Assembly (NCBI GenBank): GCA_964444735.1
Contig: CAYUIJ010000023.1
Coordinates: 1 to 27,508, forward strand
DNA from: Phocaeicola_A sp964444735
Lineage (GTDB): Bacteria; Bacteroidota; Bacteroidia; Bacteroidales; Bacteroidaceae
Length of the DNA: 27,508 nucleotides
Direction: 5' to 3'
Positions 15,126-24,267 of the stretch are shown here, in pieces. Position 1 is the first letter of the stretch. Every line of letters begins with the position of its first letter. The position numbers and the translations under genes are program-made. Below the pieces are notes generated by a model. It did no database searches. It had not been told where the DNA came from and worked only from the letters and a program-made list of their open reading frames with translations.

Positions 15126-16439
15126 ATGGCAACAAAAGAGTATTTCCCGTTTGGAAAAATTAAATTTGAAGGAAAAGACAGCAAGAATGTGATGGCTTTT
15201 CATTATTATGATGCGGAAAAAGTTATCATGGGAAAACCAATGAAAGAATGGTTGAGGTTTGCAATGGCGTGGTGGCATACTTTGTGTGCGGAAGGCTCTG
15301 ATCAATTTGGTGGAGGTACTAAGAAGTTTCCGTGGAATGGAGATCCTGATAAGATACAGGCTGCCAAGAACAAAATGGATGCAGGCTTTGAGTTTATGCA
15401 AAAACTTGGAATAGAATATTATTGCTTTCATGATATTGATTTGTGTGCAGAGGCAGATACCATTGAAGAATATGAGGCTAATTTGAAAGCTGTTGTAGCT
15501 TATGCAAAACAAAAACAGGCTGAGACCGGTATTAAATTATTATGGGGTACAGCCAATGTGTTTGGTCATGAGCGTTATATGAATGGAGCTGCAACCAATC
15601 CGGAATTTGACGTGGTGGCTCGTGCTGCTGTTCAGATAAAGAATGCAATTGATGCTACCATAGAGTTAGGTGGTACCAATTATGTATTTTGGGGCGGACG
15701 TGAAGGCTATATGAGCATCTTGAATACAGATCAGAAAAGAGAAAAAGAGCATTTGGCACAGATGTTGGCCATCGCTCGTGACTATGCACGTGCCAAAGGT
15801 TTTACCGGTACTTTCCTGGTTGAGCCGAAACCTATGGAACCTGCCAAGCATCAGTATGATGTAGATACGGAGACTGTGATTGGATTCTTGAAAGCGCATA
15901 ATTTGGATAAGGATTTCAAGGTAAATATTGAAGTAAACCATGCCACATTGGCTGGTCATACTTTTGAGCATGAATTGGCAGTAGCTGTAGATAATGGCAT
16001 GCTGGGCTCTATCGATGCTAATAGAGGTGATTATCAGAATGGATGGGATACAGACCAGTTCCCGATAGACAACTATGAATTGGTTCAAGCCATGATGCAA
16101 GTAATACGTAACGGAGGCTTAGGTAATGGCGGATGTAACTTTGATGCAAAGACCCGTCGTAATTCTACCGATTTGGAGGATATTGCGATTGCTCATATTT
16201 CCGGCATGGATGTCATGGCACGTGCTTTGGAATGTGCAGCCAAATTACTGGACGAATCTCCTTACAGGCAAATGTTGGCTGACCGTTATGCTTCGTTTGA
16301 TAATGGTAAAGGCAAAGAATTTGAAGAAGGAAAACTTTCATTGGAGCAACTTGTCGAATATGCCAAAGCAAATGGAGAGCCTAAGCAGATTAGCGGGAAA
16401 CAGGAATTGTATGAAAGACTCGTTAGCATGTATTGCTAA
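15126..16439 (+). CDS. xylA: xylose isomerase
   Basis: A 437-residue cytoplasmic TIM-barrel enzyme that converts D-xylose to D-xylulose using divalent metal ions. The active-site pair H102 and D105 is visible in CFHDIDLC, the metal-binding glutamate in FLVEPKPMEPAKHQYD, and further ligands in IEVNHATLAGHTFEHEL and SIDANRGDYQNGWDTDQFP. Length and motifs match the long class II xylose isomerases usual in Bacteroides. It is the second and last gene of its transcription unit: a strong terminator begins 37 bases after the stop. No xylose transporter gene follows. Confidence 0.97.
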   Translation: MATKEYFPFGKIKFEGKDSKNVMAFHYYDAEKVIMGKPMKEWLRFAMAWWHTLCAEGSDQFGGGTKKFPWNGDPDKIQAAKNKMDAGFEFMQKLGIEYYCFHDIDLCAEADTIEEYEANLKAVVAYAKQKQAETGIKLLWGTANVFGHERYMNGAATNPEFDVVARAAVQIKNAIDATIELGGTNYVFWGGREGYMSILNTDQKREKEHLAQMLAIARDYARAKGFTGTFLVEPKPMEPAKHQYDVDTETVIGFLKAHNLDKDFKVNIEVNHATLAGHTFEHELAVAVDNGMLGSIDANRGDYQNGWDTDQFPIDNYELVQAMMQVIRNGGLGNGGCNFDAKTRRNSTDLEDIAIAHISGMDVMARALECAAKLLDESPYRQMLADRYASFDNGKGKEFEEGKLSLEQLVEYAKANGEPKQISGKQELYERLVSMYC

Positions 16440-16475
16440 ATCTGTTTTTGCTTTAATATAAAATATTTGTCATAA

Positions 16476-16509
16476 AGGCAATTCGTAATAAAAACGAATT
16501 GCCTCTTTT
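16476..16509 (+). terminator. rho-independent terminator after xylA
   Basis: A perfect 11-bp stem, AGGCAATTCGT (16476-16486) with ACGAATTGCCT (16494-16504), around the seven-base loop AATAAAA, is followed by C then TTTT. It closes the xylBA unit before the next promoter. Confidence 0.85.
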
Positions 16510-16531
16510 CTTCAGATACATAAGTTTTTCT

Positions 16532-16539
16532 TAATTTTG
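16532..16539 (+). promoter_or_regulatory. -7 promoter element for the GDP-sugar genes
   Basis: TAATTTTG matches TAnnTTTG exactly and lies 33 bases before the ATG at 16565, just behind the xylA terminator. The -33 region is only a T-rich match (TTTC near 16508). The predicted start is about 16546. Confidence 0.55.
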
Positions 16540-16564
16540 CTTGATAATATAAACGGTTACAGCT

Positions 16565-17632
16565 ATGGCAAATAATGGGAATCATCTGGTAATTATGGCA
16601 GGAGGGGTAGGAAGCCGGTTCTGGCCGATGAGCACTTCTGAAAAGCCCAAACAATTCATTGATGTGTTAGGGTGTGGAAGAACATTGATTCAATTGACGG
16701 TCGACAGATTCAGTGGAATCTGTCCTGCCGGGAATATATGGGTTGTAACATCCGATAAATATGCCGGTCTGGTAAAGGAACAGTTACCCGATATACCGGA
16801 TGATAATATTCTGAGAGAACCGTGTCGTCGCAATACGGCTCCTTGCATTGCTTATGTCAGCTGGAAAATAAAAAGTTGTTCGCCTAAGGCGAATATCATA
16901 GTGACTCCCAGTGATCATGTAATTATGAATGTTGCGGAGTTTCAGCGTGTAGTTATTTCTGCAATGAACTTTACGCGTGATTCTGACGCAATACTGACTT
17001 TGGGGATGAAGCCTACACGTCCGGAAACAGGCTATGGATATATAGAGACAGATTTAAGTGTTCCTTCACCTGTAAATAAAGAAATATATCTTGTTGATTC
17101 ATTTAAAGAAAAACCAGATATTAACACAGCAAAGTCATATATAGAGCAGGATAATTATTTTTGGAATTCTGGAATTTTTATTTGGAATGTCAATACAATA
17201 GTAAATGCTTTCAGGGTATATCAGCCTGCTATAGCTAAAGTCTTTGAAAACGTTGCCAAATATTTTTATACCAGCCGGGAACAAGATATGATAAACCGGA
17301 GTTTTCCTGCTTGTGAGAGCATTTCGGTAGATTATGCGATTTTAGAAAAGGCAGAAGAGATATTTGTATTTCCTTCTGATTTTGGATGGAGTGATTTAGG
17401 CACATGGGGCTCCTTGTATGAGCAGTTGCCTCATGATTTGAACCAGAATGTTTGTATAGGAAACAATATTCATCTGTATGATACTTACAATTGCGTGATT
17501 CATGCAACTCAGGAAAAGAAGGTTGTCATTATGGGACTTGACGGGTGTATTGTTGCCGAAAAAGATAATGCCCTTTTGATTTGCAGACTTAATGAAGAAC
17601 AGAAGATAAAAATGTTTGCGGATGACAAATAA
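16565..17632 (+). CDS. mannose-1-phosphate guanylyltransferase
   Basis: A 355-residue cytoplasmic nucleotidyltransferase that makes GDP-mannose from mannose-1-phosphate and GTP. The nucleotide-binding signature GGVGSRFWP (13-21) and EKPKQF (26-31) are intact, and further family motifs are ILREPCRRNTAPC, VTPSDHVI, TGYGYIE, FKEKPD, NSGIFIW, SVDYAILEKAE and FGWSDLGTWGSLY. The length fits the single-domain form without the phosphomannose isomerase extension of longer ManC proteins. fkp begins 15 bases after the stop, so the two genes probably share a transcript, linking GDP-mannose (also the precursor for de novo GDP-fucose) with GDP-fucose salvage for capsule and glycoprotein fucosylation. Confidence 0.95.
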   Translation: MANNGNHLVIMAGGVGSRFWPMSTSEKPKQFIDVLGCGRTLIQLTVDRFSGICPAGNIWVVTSDKYAGLVKEQLPDIPDDNILREPCRRNTAPCIAYVSWKIKSCSPKANIIVTPSDHVIMNVAEFQRVVISAMNFTRDSDAILTLGMKPTRPETGYGYIETDLSVPSPVNKEIYLVDSFKEKPDINTAKSYIEQDNYFWNSGIFIWNVNTIVNAFRVYQPAIAKVFENVAKYFYTSREQDMINRSFPACESISVDYAILEKAEEIFVFPSDFGWSDLGTWGSLYEQLPHDLNQNVCIGNNIHLYDTYNCVIHATQEKKVVIMGLDGCIVAEKDNALLICRLNEEQKIKMFADDK

Positions 17633-17647
17633 TAATTGATTTGCAGA

Positions 17648-20488
17648 ATGAAGAAATTATTGTCATTGCCTCCTGGTTTGGCGAAGTGTTTCTATGATAT
17701 AGAAAAGGCAGATCCCGATGAATGGTTTTGTACGTCTGATCCCTTAGGTAAGAAATTAGGTTCCGGAGGTGGAACGACATGGCTGCTTGAGGCGTGTAGT
17801 CAGAAGTGGGCGCCAGAAAAGGATTTTTTACAATGGTTGTCAGAAGATAAGCGTATTCTGTTGCATGCAGGCGGACAGAGCCGGCGATTGCCGGGATATG
17901 CGCCTTCGGGTAAGGTATTGACACCGATTCCCGTGTTCCGTTGGGCCAGAGGACAACGTTTAAACCAAAATTTACTCTCATTGCAGTTGCCCTTGTATCA
18001 GCGTATCATGGAAAAGGCACCACACACATTACATACTTTGATTGCCAGTGGGGATGTTTATATAAGAAGCGGGAAGCCTTTGCAGGAGATTCCTGAGGCC
18101 GATGTGGTATGTTATGGACTATGGGTAGATCAAGGCATGGCAAAAAATCACGGTGTCTTTGTTTCTTCCCGTCAAACTCCTGATAAACTGGATTTCATGC
18201 TTCAAAAGCCTTCTGTACAGGAGCTGGAGAATCTGATGCAGACACATTTGTTTTTGATGGATATAGGTATCTGGCTGTTGAGCGACAGAGCCGTAGAGTT
18301 GTTGCGTAAGCGTTCTAAGCAGAATGAAGAATATAAGTATTATGATTTGTATTCAGGCTTTGGCCGTGCATTAGGTGAGCACCCGCAGCTGACAGACAAA
18401 GAACTTCAGAGCTTAAGTGTGCGCATCCTTCCGTTGCCCGGAGGAGAGTTTTATCATTATGGAACAAGTCGTGAACTTCTGTCATCAACTGTTGCTATTC
18501 AAAATTTGGTTAATGACCAGCGTGAGATTATGCATCTTAAAGTAAAGCCTCATCCTGCCATATTTGTACAGAACTCCTTGGTAGACGTTGAGCTGAAGGC
18601 AGAAAATTCAGATGTGTGGATTGAGAACAGCCATGTAGGGAAACAATGGACATTGGCTCACAAGCATGTGATTACAGGTATTCCGCAGAATGACTGGAAT
18701 ATAATATTGCCTGCAGGTGTTTGTGTCGATGTCGTTCCAACGGGTGATATGGATTACATAGCCCGCTGTTATGGATTTAATGATGCTTTTAAGGGAAGGC
18801 TTGATAATGATGATGTCTTGTTTATGGGCAAGCCCGTCACCAGATGGCTGGCAGAAAGAGGGCTTGCCGCAGAGGATGTTGGGGATAATGAAGATTTGCA
18901 GGCTGCGCGTATGTTTCCTGTTTGTTCTTCTGTTACTGATTTGGGTAAAATATTCCGTTGGATGATAAGCGATCCTTCTTATGAGGAAGGAAAAAGAATG
19001 TGGTTGAAAGCCCGTCGTATTTCTGCTGATGAAATTTCAGCCTGTGCTGACCTTCGTCGTCTGATTCGACAGCGTAGTGATTATCGGGCAAGAAACTGGC
19101 CATTGTTAGCTAAGAATTATGAGAAAAGTGTGTTTTATCAGTTGAACCTGCAACATGCTGCCGGAGAGTTTGCTGCAAATAGACTTCCTGTGCCCGGGCC
19201 TTTGTCTGAAAACGTTCCGTTAATGACAAGGATAAGCGATCATATGTTCCGTTCACAATTGTTGCAAATGCAAGGATTGGACGGATCGGAGGAAGGGGAG
19301 AAGGCGTTTGCTTTACTGCGTGAGGGCATGACATCTGCGGTACTTAAGGATAAACAGAATCCCCGCCTGAATGTATACAGGGATCAGATTGTATGGGCAC
19401 GCAGTCCGGTTCGTATTGATTTGGCAGGCGGATGGACAGATACACCTCCTTTTTGTCTGAACAATGGCGGGAACGTGGTGAATATGGCGATAGAGCTTAA
19501 CGGGCAGCCGCCTTTGCAGTCATATGTCAAGCCATCGAAAGAGTATAAGATTGTGCTTCGTTCCATTGATTTGGGAGCAATGGAGGTAGTACATACTTAT
19601 GAAGAATTAAGAGATTTTGCCAGAGTTGGCTCACCGTTCTCTATTCCGAAGGTAGCATTGGCTTTGGCAGGCTTCCATCCTGGTTTTTCGAATGAGGACT
19701 ATTCTTCACTGGAAGAGCAGCTAAGAGCTTTTGGATCGGGAATAGAAGTAACGCTGCTTTCTGCAATTCCTGCGGGCTCCGGATTGGGTACCAGCTCTAT
19801 ATTGGCCTCTACCGTTTTAGGAGCTGTCGCTGATTTCTGCGGGCTGGCATGGGATAAGAATGAAATAGGAAGACGTACACTTGTTTTGGAACAATTGCTT
19901 ACTACCGGTGGCGGATGGCAAGACCAATATGGCGGCATATTGCAGGGAGTGAAGCTTTTGCAGACTCATAGCGGCTTTGAACAGTGTCCGCTGGTGAGAT
20001 GGTTACCCGACTTCATGTTTACCGAACCCGAATACCAGAAGTGTCATTTGCTGTACTATACGGGTATTACCCGTATGGCGAAAAGTATATTGGCTGAGAT
20101 TGTCCGGGGTATGTTCTTGAACTCAACAGAGCATTTGGAGATGCTGAATGAAATGAAGACACATGCAATGGATATGTTTGAGGCTATCCAGCGCGGTAAT
20201 TTTGAAGATTACGGACATCTTGTGGCCAAAACTTGGGCACAGAACAAGAAGCTTGATCGCGGAACCAATCCGGAACCGGTAGAAAGCATTATTCGTAAAA
20301 TAGATGATTATTGTTTGGGATATAAGCTGCCGGGTGCAGGTGGTGGAGGATATTTGTATATGGTGGCCAAAGATTCTGAAGCCGCAGTGCGGATTAAAAA
20401 CATTCTGACGGATAATCCTCCTGATTCATGCGCGCGTTTTGTTGATATGCGTTTGTCTGATATAGGACTGAAAGTAAGCCGAAGCTAA
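17648..20488 (+). CDS. fkp: bifunctional fucokinase/L-fucose-1-phosphate guanylyltransferase
   Basis: A 946-residue enzyme that phosphorylates L-fucose and couples the product to GTP, giving GDP-L-fucose from salvaged fucose. ATG 17648 (MKKLLSLPPG) is preferred to an in-frame TTG at 17636 and gives a length close to the well-known Bacteroides fragilis Fkp. The N-terminal half is the pyrophosphorylase, with LGSGGGTTWLLEAC and HAGGQSRRLPGYAPSGK (73-89). The C-terminal third is a GHMP kinase: VRIDLAGGWTDTPP near 588, the ATP-binding AIPAGSGLGTSSILA near 710 and LPGAGGGGYLYMV near the end. In Bacteroides this route supplies fucose for surface capsules and O-glycoproteins. All core motifs are intact. 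Confidence 0.97.
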   Translation: MKKLLSLPPGLAKCFYDIEKADPDEWFCTSDPLGKKLGSGGGTTWLLEACSQKWAPEKDFLQWLSEDKRILLHAGGQSRRLPGYAPSGKVLTPIPVFRWARGQRLNQNLLSLQLPLYQRIMEKAPHTLHTLIASGDVYIRSGKPLQEIPEADVVCYGLWVDQGMAKNHGVFVSSRQTPDKLDFMLQKPSVQELENLMQTHLFLMDIGIWLLSDRAVELLRKRSKQNEEYKYYDLYSGFGRALGEHPQLTDKELQSLSVRILPLPGGEFYHYGTSRELLSSTVAIQNLVNDQREIMHLKVKPHPAIFVQNSLVDVELKAENSDVWIENSHVGKQWTLAHKHVITGIPQNDWNIILPAGVCVDVVPTGDMDYIARCYGFNDAFKGRLDNDDVLFMGKPVTRWLAERGLAAEDVGDNEDLQAARMFPVCSSVTDLGKIFRWMISDPSYEEGKRMWLKARRISADEISACADLRRLIRQRSDYRARNWPLLAKNYEKSVFYQLNLQHAAGEFAANRLPVPGPLSENVPLMTRISDHMFRSQLLQMQGLDGSEEGEKAFALLREGMTSAVLKDKQNPRLNVYRDQIVWARSPVRIDLAGGWTDTPPFCLNNGGNVVNMAIELNGQPPLQSYVKPSKEYKIVLRSIDLGAMEVVHTYEELRDFARVGSPFSIPKVALALAGFHPGFSNEDYSSLEEQLRAFGSGIEVTLLSAIPAGSGLGTSSILASTVLGAVADFCGLAWDKNEIGRRTLVLEQLLTTGGGWQDQYGGILQGVKLLQTHSGFEQCPLVRWLPDFMFTEPEYQKCHLLYYTGITRMAKSILAEIVRGMFLNSTEHLEMLNEMKTHAMDMFEAIQRGNFEDYGHLVAKTWAQNKKLDRGTNPEPVESIIRKIDDYCLGYKLPGAGGGGYLYMVAKDSEAAVRIKNILTDNPPDSCARFVDMRLSDIGLKVSRS

Positions 20489-20500
20489 TCAGTCAGTATG

Positions 20501-20554
20501 AAAAAAGAACAGCTTCCCAATTGGATACGGATTTTTGAGATACTGTTCTTTTAT
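20501..20554. terminator. probable bidirectional terminator between fkp and the GH28 gene
   Basis: AAAAGAACAG (20503-20512) pairs perfectly with CTGTTCTTTT (20543-20552) around a 30-base loop that itself contains the palindrome CCAATTGG (20517-20524). The left arm begins with an A-run and the right arm ends in a T-run, so it could stop transcripts coming from both convergent genes. Confidence 0.5.
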
Positions 20555-20578
20555 TATGGCATTGACGCTTTTCTATTT

Positions 20579-21913
20579 TTATTTGCCTGTCACCTCTTTT
20601 CCGTTGACAATGACATTGTCCATTGTTATATTCTTGCAATTTTCAAAAACGTTAGGTTGTTTGCCGTCTTTTACATGGATGTCCCGCAAGGTGATATCAC
20701 TGATAGGAGCTTCTTCCAGTCCGACAATTTTGATAGGAGTATTGACATTTACAACCGTTACTCCTGAAATATGTATGTTGTGGAATACGGGAGTGCGTTC
20801 GCTTTTTGGTTCCTGTGGCATCTTGCTGTATTTCAAGTTAAATACGATAGCCTCCTTTTGTATGTGGCTCATTACGATGTTGCTTACACGGATGTTCTCA
20901 ACGACACCGCCGCGTCCACGCGTGGATTTCAGACGAATACCTCTGTCGGTTCCGTCGAATACGCAGTTGCTTATTGTTACCCGGCGGACGCTGCCGCTCA
21001 TTTCACTTCCGATAACTACTCCTCCGTGACCGCTCAGCATTGTGCAGTTCGTGATTGTAATGTTTTCACAGGGAGCGGCTAAATTGCGTGCCTGAAGATC
21101 TCTTCCGCTCTTTATGGTAATACAGTCATCGCCTACGGAAATATGGCAATTGCTGATATGTACGTTACGGCATGACTCCGGATTTATGCCGTCTGTGTTG
21201 GGCGAGGGATCATTATGTATGGTAACGCCGTTTATTGTAACGTTTTCACAGAATTCCGGATTGACGGTCCAGAACGGAGAATTGATGATTTTTATTCCTT
21301 CTATGCGCACATTCTTGCAGCGTACAGGCTGTATGAACGGAGGACGGAAAAATCGTCTGTCAAGAGTCCCGTGCCAGTCTTCGTTTGTTTCCGATGCAAT
21401 TTTAGCCACATCGTTTTCTTTTTCAAACATAGGCTGGTATTTGTTGATGTTACGCTTCCCATTGTCACGCAGGTCAACGAGTACTTTGAAAAATTCATCC
21501 CACCATGCTTTTCCTTGTCCGTCAATGGTACCTTCCCCTTTGATTGTTATGTTTTCTGCATCTGCGGCATAAATTAAAGGACTGAAACTTTTCATCATCA
21601 CTCCCTCATGACGTACTTCTACGAAAGGAAGATAATCGTCAAAGCTGGTCGAAAACAATAATGTGGCGCCTGCCTCCAGCTCTAATGTAATATTGCTTCT
21701 CATGTGAATCGGCCCGGTGAGATAGGTTCCCGAAGGGAAAAACAAGGTTCCTCCACCTTGTTTGTTCAGACGCTCAATGGTTTGGTTAATGAGTTTTGTG
21801 TTGATGGTTTTTCCGTCAATCTTGGCTCCTGCCTTTATCATGTCTGTTCGTTCTGCCCGTGAAGCAGCTGCGACAGCCAGAACAGCCAGTACTGTAAGAA
21901 AGTGTTTTAACAT
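20579..21913 (-). CDS. glycoside hydrolase family 28 protein (polygalacturonase-like)
   Basis: A 444-residue secreted enzyme with a signal peptide ending near ASRA (residue 20). The right-handed beta-helix and all GH28 catalytic motifs are visible: NTDG at 239-242, GDD at 261-263, the GHGG motif at 295-298 and RLK at 327-329. The N-terminal GGTLFFPSGTYLTGPIHM segment is typical of the family. GH28 enzymes cleave galacturonic acid linkages in pectins such as homogalacturonan or rhamnogalacturonan; the exact linkage cannot be read. The gene stands alone, converging on fkp, with no SusC/D, carbohydrate sensor or other pectinase nearby. Confidence 0.95.
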   Translation of the reverse strand: MLKHFLTVLAVLAVAAASRAERTDMIKAGAKIDGKTINTKLINQTIERLNKQGGGTLFFPSGTYLTGPIHMRSNITLELEAGATLLFSTSFDDYLPFVEVRHEGVMMKSFSPLIYAADAENITIKGEGTIDGQGKAWWDEFFKVLVDLRDNGKRNINKYQPMFEKENDVAKIASETNEDWHGTLDRRFFRPPFIQPVRCKNVRIEGIKIINSPFWTVNPEFCENVTINGVTIHNDPSPNTDGINPESCRNVHISNCHISVGDDCITIKSGRDLQARNLAAPCENITITNCTMLSGHGGVVIGSEMSGSVRRVTISNCVFDGTDRGIRLKSTRGRGGVVENIRVSNIVMSHIQKEAIVFNLKYSKMPQEPKSERTPVFHNIHISGVTVVNVNTPIKIVGLEEAPISDITLRDIHVKDGKQPNVFENCKNITMDNVIVNGKEVTGK

Positions 21914-22289
21914 AGTTGTTTGTTTTTAATGGATAAATATAAACGATGTATTCAGATTCAACCGAATGTCCAAATATTCTTTTATAAATCTCTGCCGGGG
22001 GGAACCGTTATTTTTGATCAATGCCCCCTTATGGCCGCAATTCATGAAAGAACTTGAAGTCGGGTCATGAAAACCGGGAATCCCCTGCGGAACATTCATA
22101 ATAAGGCGGTTCCTAATATCAGTTTGAACTGGATCCTGTTTTATGAAGAATGTGACTTGGTATTTTTATTACAATGGTAAAAGAGAGGTATGAATCATGG
22201 TTTCCGATTGAAGCATCCCGCTCTTTTTTCTTCACTGTTTATATAGAAACCTGTAACTTATAAAAAATAATACCCGGTGACGGAGGTTC
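21914..22289. other. intergenic region between the GH28 and DUF308 genes
   Basis: No gene was found in these 376 bases. AATATTTG on the minus strand (21971-21978) is a seven-of-eight match to the -7 consensus, about 58 bases before the GH28 start, without a visible -33. GGAACCG (22001-22007) and CGGTTCC (22107-22113) form a 7-bp inverted repeat 100 bases apart, and AAAAGAG (22179-22185) can pair with CTCTTTT (22221-22227). The 21990-22115 part is GC-richer and resembles the 12960-13430 region in flavour (CCCCTTATGGCCGC here, CCCCTTATTTCCGC there). Confidence 0.4.
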
Positions 22290-22886
22290 CTAAACATTGT
22301 CATCTGTATCTTTCTTCATGGCGGCATCTTGTTCTTCAGAAATGACTGTGGCATCTTCTATGTCATTGTTACGGGAACGGCGGAATTTGTATGCATTGAA
22401 TATTACGGATATTCCGTACACAATGGCACTTGCTCCCAGTACAATAAAAGGCAGAGCGGCGGTTTTGAACGGATTGAAGAGTACTATGATTCCGGCAATC
22501 AGTATCAGTATCGGCACTATATAGAACCCGAAAGAAACGGGGACGTGCCTGCGCATGCTGATAAGTCCTGCAATCATATTCATGCCGGCAAGTACCAGCG
22601 CGACACCCAGCATATACATCAGTATGGTAACGAACATGCCCGGGCTGATAAGCAGCCATAGCCCGAAAAGGAATGTTCCCACTCCGCCAATCGGAAAAGA
22701 GCGTGTGGTCTTCTGTTGTTTGTTAAACACGTAGTTGAAGACGGATATGATTCCTGGAATCAGGAACATTACTCCTATAAGCATTACAAAATAGATACTG
22801 GCAGTTCCCGGAAAGGCAACCAGCAGAATACCAGTCAGCACAGAGAAGATGCTCTGTATCCATGCGTTTTTTATTTTCTGATTCAT
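22290..22886 (-). CDS. HdeD/DUF308 family membrane protein
   Basis: A 198-residue inner-membrane protein with about six hydrophobic segments in three hairpin pairs, for example SVLTGILLVAFPGTASIYFV, FGLWLLISPGMFVTILMYML and PILILIAGIIVLFNP. The repeated F/NP-containing helix pairs are characteristic of the DUF308 (HdeD-like) family. The C-terminus is cytoplasmic, charged and acidic (ISEEQDAAMKKDTDDNV). In enterobacteria HdeD is linked to acid resistance, but the function of Bacteroidales members is not established. It is transcribed alone, with a good -7 element 70 bases upstream. Confidence 0.85.
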   Translation of the reverse strand: MNQKIKNAWIQSIFSVLTGILLVAFPGTASIYFVMLIGVMFLIPGIISVFNYVFNKQQKTTRSFPIGGVGTFLFGLWLLISPGMFVTILMYMLGVALVLAGMNMIAGLISMRRHVPVSFGFYIVPILILIAGIIVLFNPFKTAALPFIVLGASAIVYGISVIFNAYKFRRSRNNDIEDATVISEEQDAAMKKDTDDNV

Positions 22887-22955
22887 ATTGGTTGATTATT
22901 GCGTTTAACTCTCATTGGCAACTGTGAAAACATTTTTCTTGTTTTTCCGTCCACG

Positions 22956-22963
22956 CAAAAATA
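22956..22963 (-). promoter_or_regulatory. -7 promoter element for the DUF308 gene
   Basis: Read on the minus strand this is TATTTTTG, an exact match to TAnnTTTG, placing the transcript start about 60 bases before the ATG. No clear -33 TTTG lies 19-21 bases further upstream. Confidence 0.45.
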
Positions 22964-23094
22964 CTATTATTCTTTGAATAAACAGCAGATTTTTATCAAG
23001 AACATTCTTAGAAAAAAATTTGCTCCAAAGCGGCATCTTGCCATACGGGTAATGATGCGTGCGTTCCGGGCAGACTCCGGCATGCGTGGATCCA

Positions 23095-24255
23095 TTAAAG
23101 CAGTTCTTCTGACATGAATCCTTTGGGAAGCGTACGGCAGTTGTATCCGGAAGCCATAGTCTCGCCATATGCTCCGGCCGAGCGGATGGCTATCAAGTCA
23201 TTGCGCCGCACTTTGTTCAAATCGGCGGCTTTGGCAAAAACATCCGATGATTCGCAGACAGGGCCTGCAATGTCATAGGTTTCGCATGCCATTTCGGATG
23301 TAATGTTTTCAATCTTGTGATATGCCTGATACAGTGCCGGACGTATCAGGTCTGTCATACCCGCATCTACAATGGCGAATTGTTTGAATGTGCCTTGCTT
23401 TACATACAGGACCTTGGTTATCAACGAGCCGCATTGTCCTACAATAGAGCGTCCGAGTTCAAAATGTATGGTCTGTTTTGAATGACGCTTCAAATGTTTG
23501 TTGTAGCATTCAAAGTATGACGCAAAGTCTGGCATAGACTGGCGGTTGGGATGCCGGTAGTCAATTCCCAGTCCTCCGCCTACATTGATATGGTCCACAA
23601 TAATGTGACGATTGGCCAGTTTGTCCTGAAGTTCATTGATACGGTTACATAAAGCGGCAAAGTCGCTCATATCCAGTATCTGTGATCCTATGTGAAAATG
23701 CAAGCCTGTGAAGCGGATATTCGGCATGTTCTGCGACATATCAATGACCCTGTCCATATCTTTCATGCTTATGCCGAACTTGTTTTCTTCCAGTCCGGTG
23801 ACTATGCCGGCGTGTGTGCGCGCTCCTATATTCGGATTGATACGAAACGCTACAGAAGCTGTTTTGTTTTTTGCCGCCGCAAGCTCATTTATCACTTGCA
23901 ATTCAGGGACAGACTCCACGTTAAAGCAAAAAATATTGTTATCCAAGCCAAGATTGATTTCCCAGTCAGATTTTCCTACTCCCGCATATACAATCTTATC
24001 TGTGGGGAATCCTGCCTTGACGGAGGCATTGATTTCACCGCCGCTTACGCAGTCTGCTCCCAATCCGGATTCGCGGATGATACCGAGCACTTTCTCGTTG
24101 GCATTCGCCTTTATGGAATAATGCACGCGAAAGTTCTCATATTTTCCCGCTTCCCGGTTAACTTCGCTTAATGTATTGTGTAATAAGTTTGTATCGTAAT
24201 AATAAAAAGGTGTTTGTATCTCCCTGAATTTTTCTATTGGAAAGGTTCCTTTCAT
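23095..24255 (-). CDS. lysA: diaminopimelate decarboxylase
   Basis: A 386-residue PLP-dependent enzyme that decarboxylates meso-diaminopimelate to L-lysine, the last step of lysine synthesis. ATG at 24255 is preferred to an in-frame GTG two codons earlier. The PLP-binding lysine is K49 in HYSIKAN; other motifs are ADCVSGGEI, HFHIGSQ, INVGGGLGIDY, FELGRSIVGQCG and the active-site cysteine in GPVCESSDVF. It is the last gene of the ftsE-lysC-lysA unit and starts 12 bases after lysC. The cluster links lysine and diaminopimelate metabolism to a cell-division ATPase. Confidence 0.95.
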   Translation of the reverse strand: MKGTFPIEKFREIQTPFYYYDTNLLHNTLSEVNREAGKYENFRVHYSIKANANEKVLGIIRESGLGADCVSGGEINASVKAGFPTDKIVYAGVGKSDWEINLGLDNNIFCFNVESVPELQVINELAAAKNKTASVAFRINPNIGARTHAGIVTGLEENKFGISMKDMDRVIDMSQNMPNIRFTGLHFHIGSQILDMSDFAALCNRINELQDKLANRHIIVDHINVGGGLGIDYRHPNRQSMPDFASYFECYNKHLKRHSKQTIHFELGRSIVGQCGSLITKVLYVKQGTFKQFAIVDAGMTDLIRPALYQAYHKIENITSEMACETYDIAGPVCESSDVFAKAADLNKVRRNDLIAIRSAGAYGETMASGYNCRTLPKGFMSEELL

Positions 24256-24267
24256 TTGCACAATTCG

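Noticed and set aside
20498..21577. Several plus-strand open frames opposite the GH28 gene
   Set aside because: They are antisense shadows of a gene with complete GH28 catalytic motifs.
22179..22227. AAAAGAG/CTCTTTT pairing as a terminator
   Set aside because: Only 7 weak pairs around a 35-base loop, and no gene on the plus strand ends nearby.
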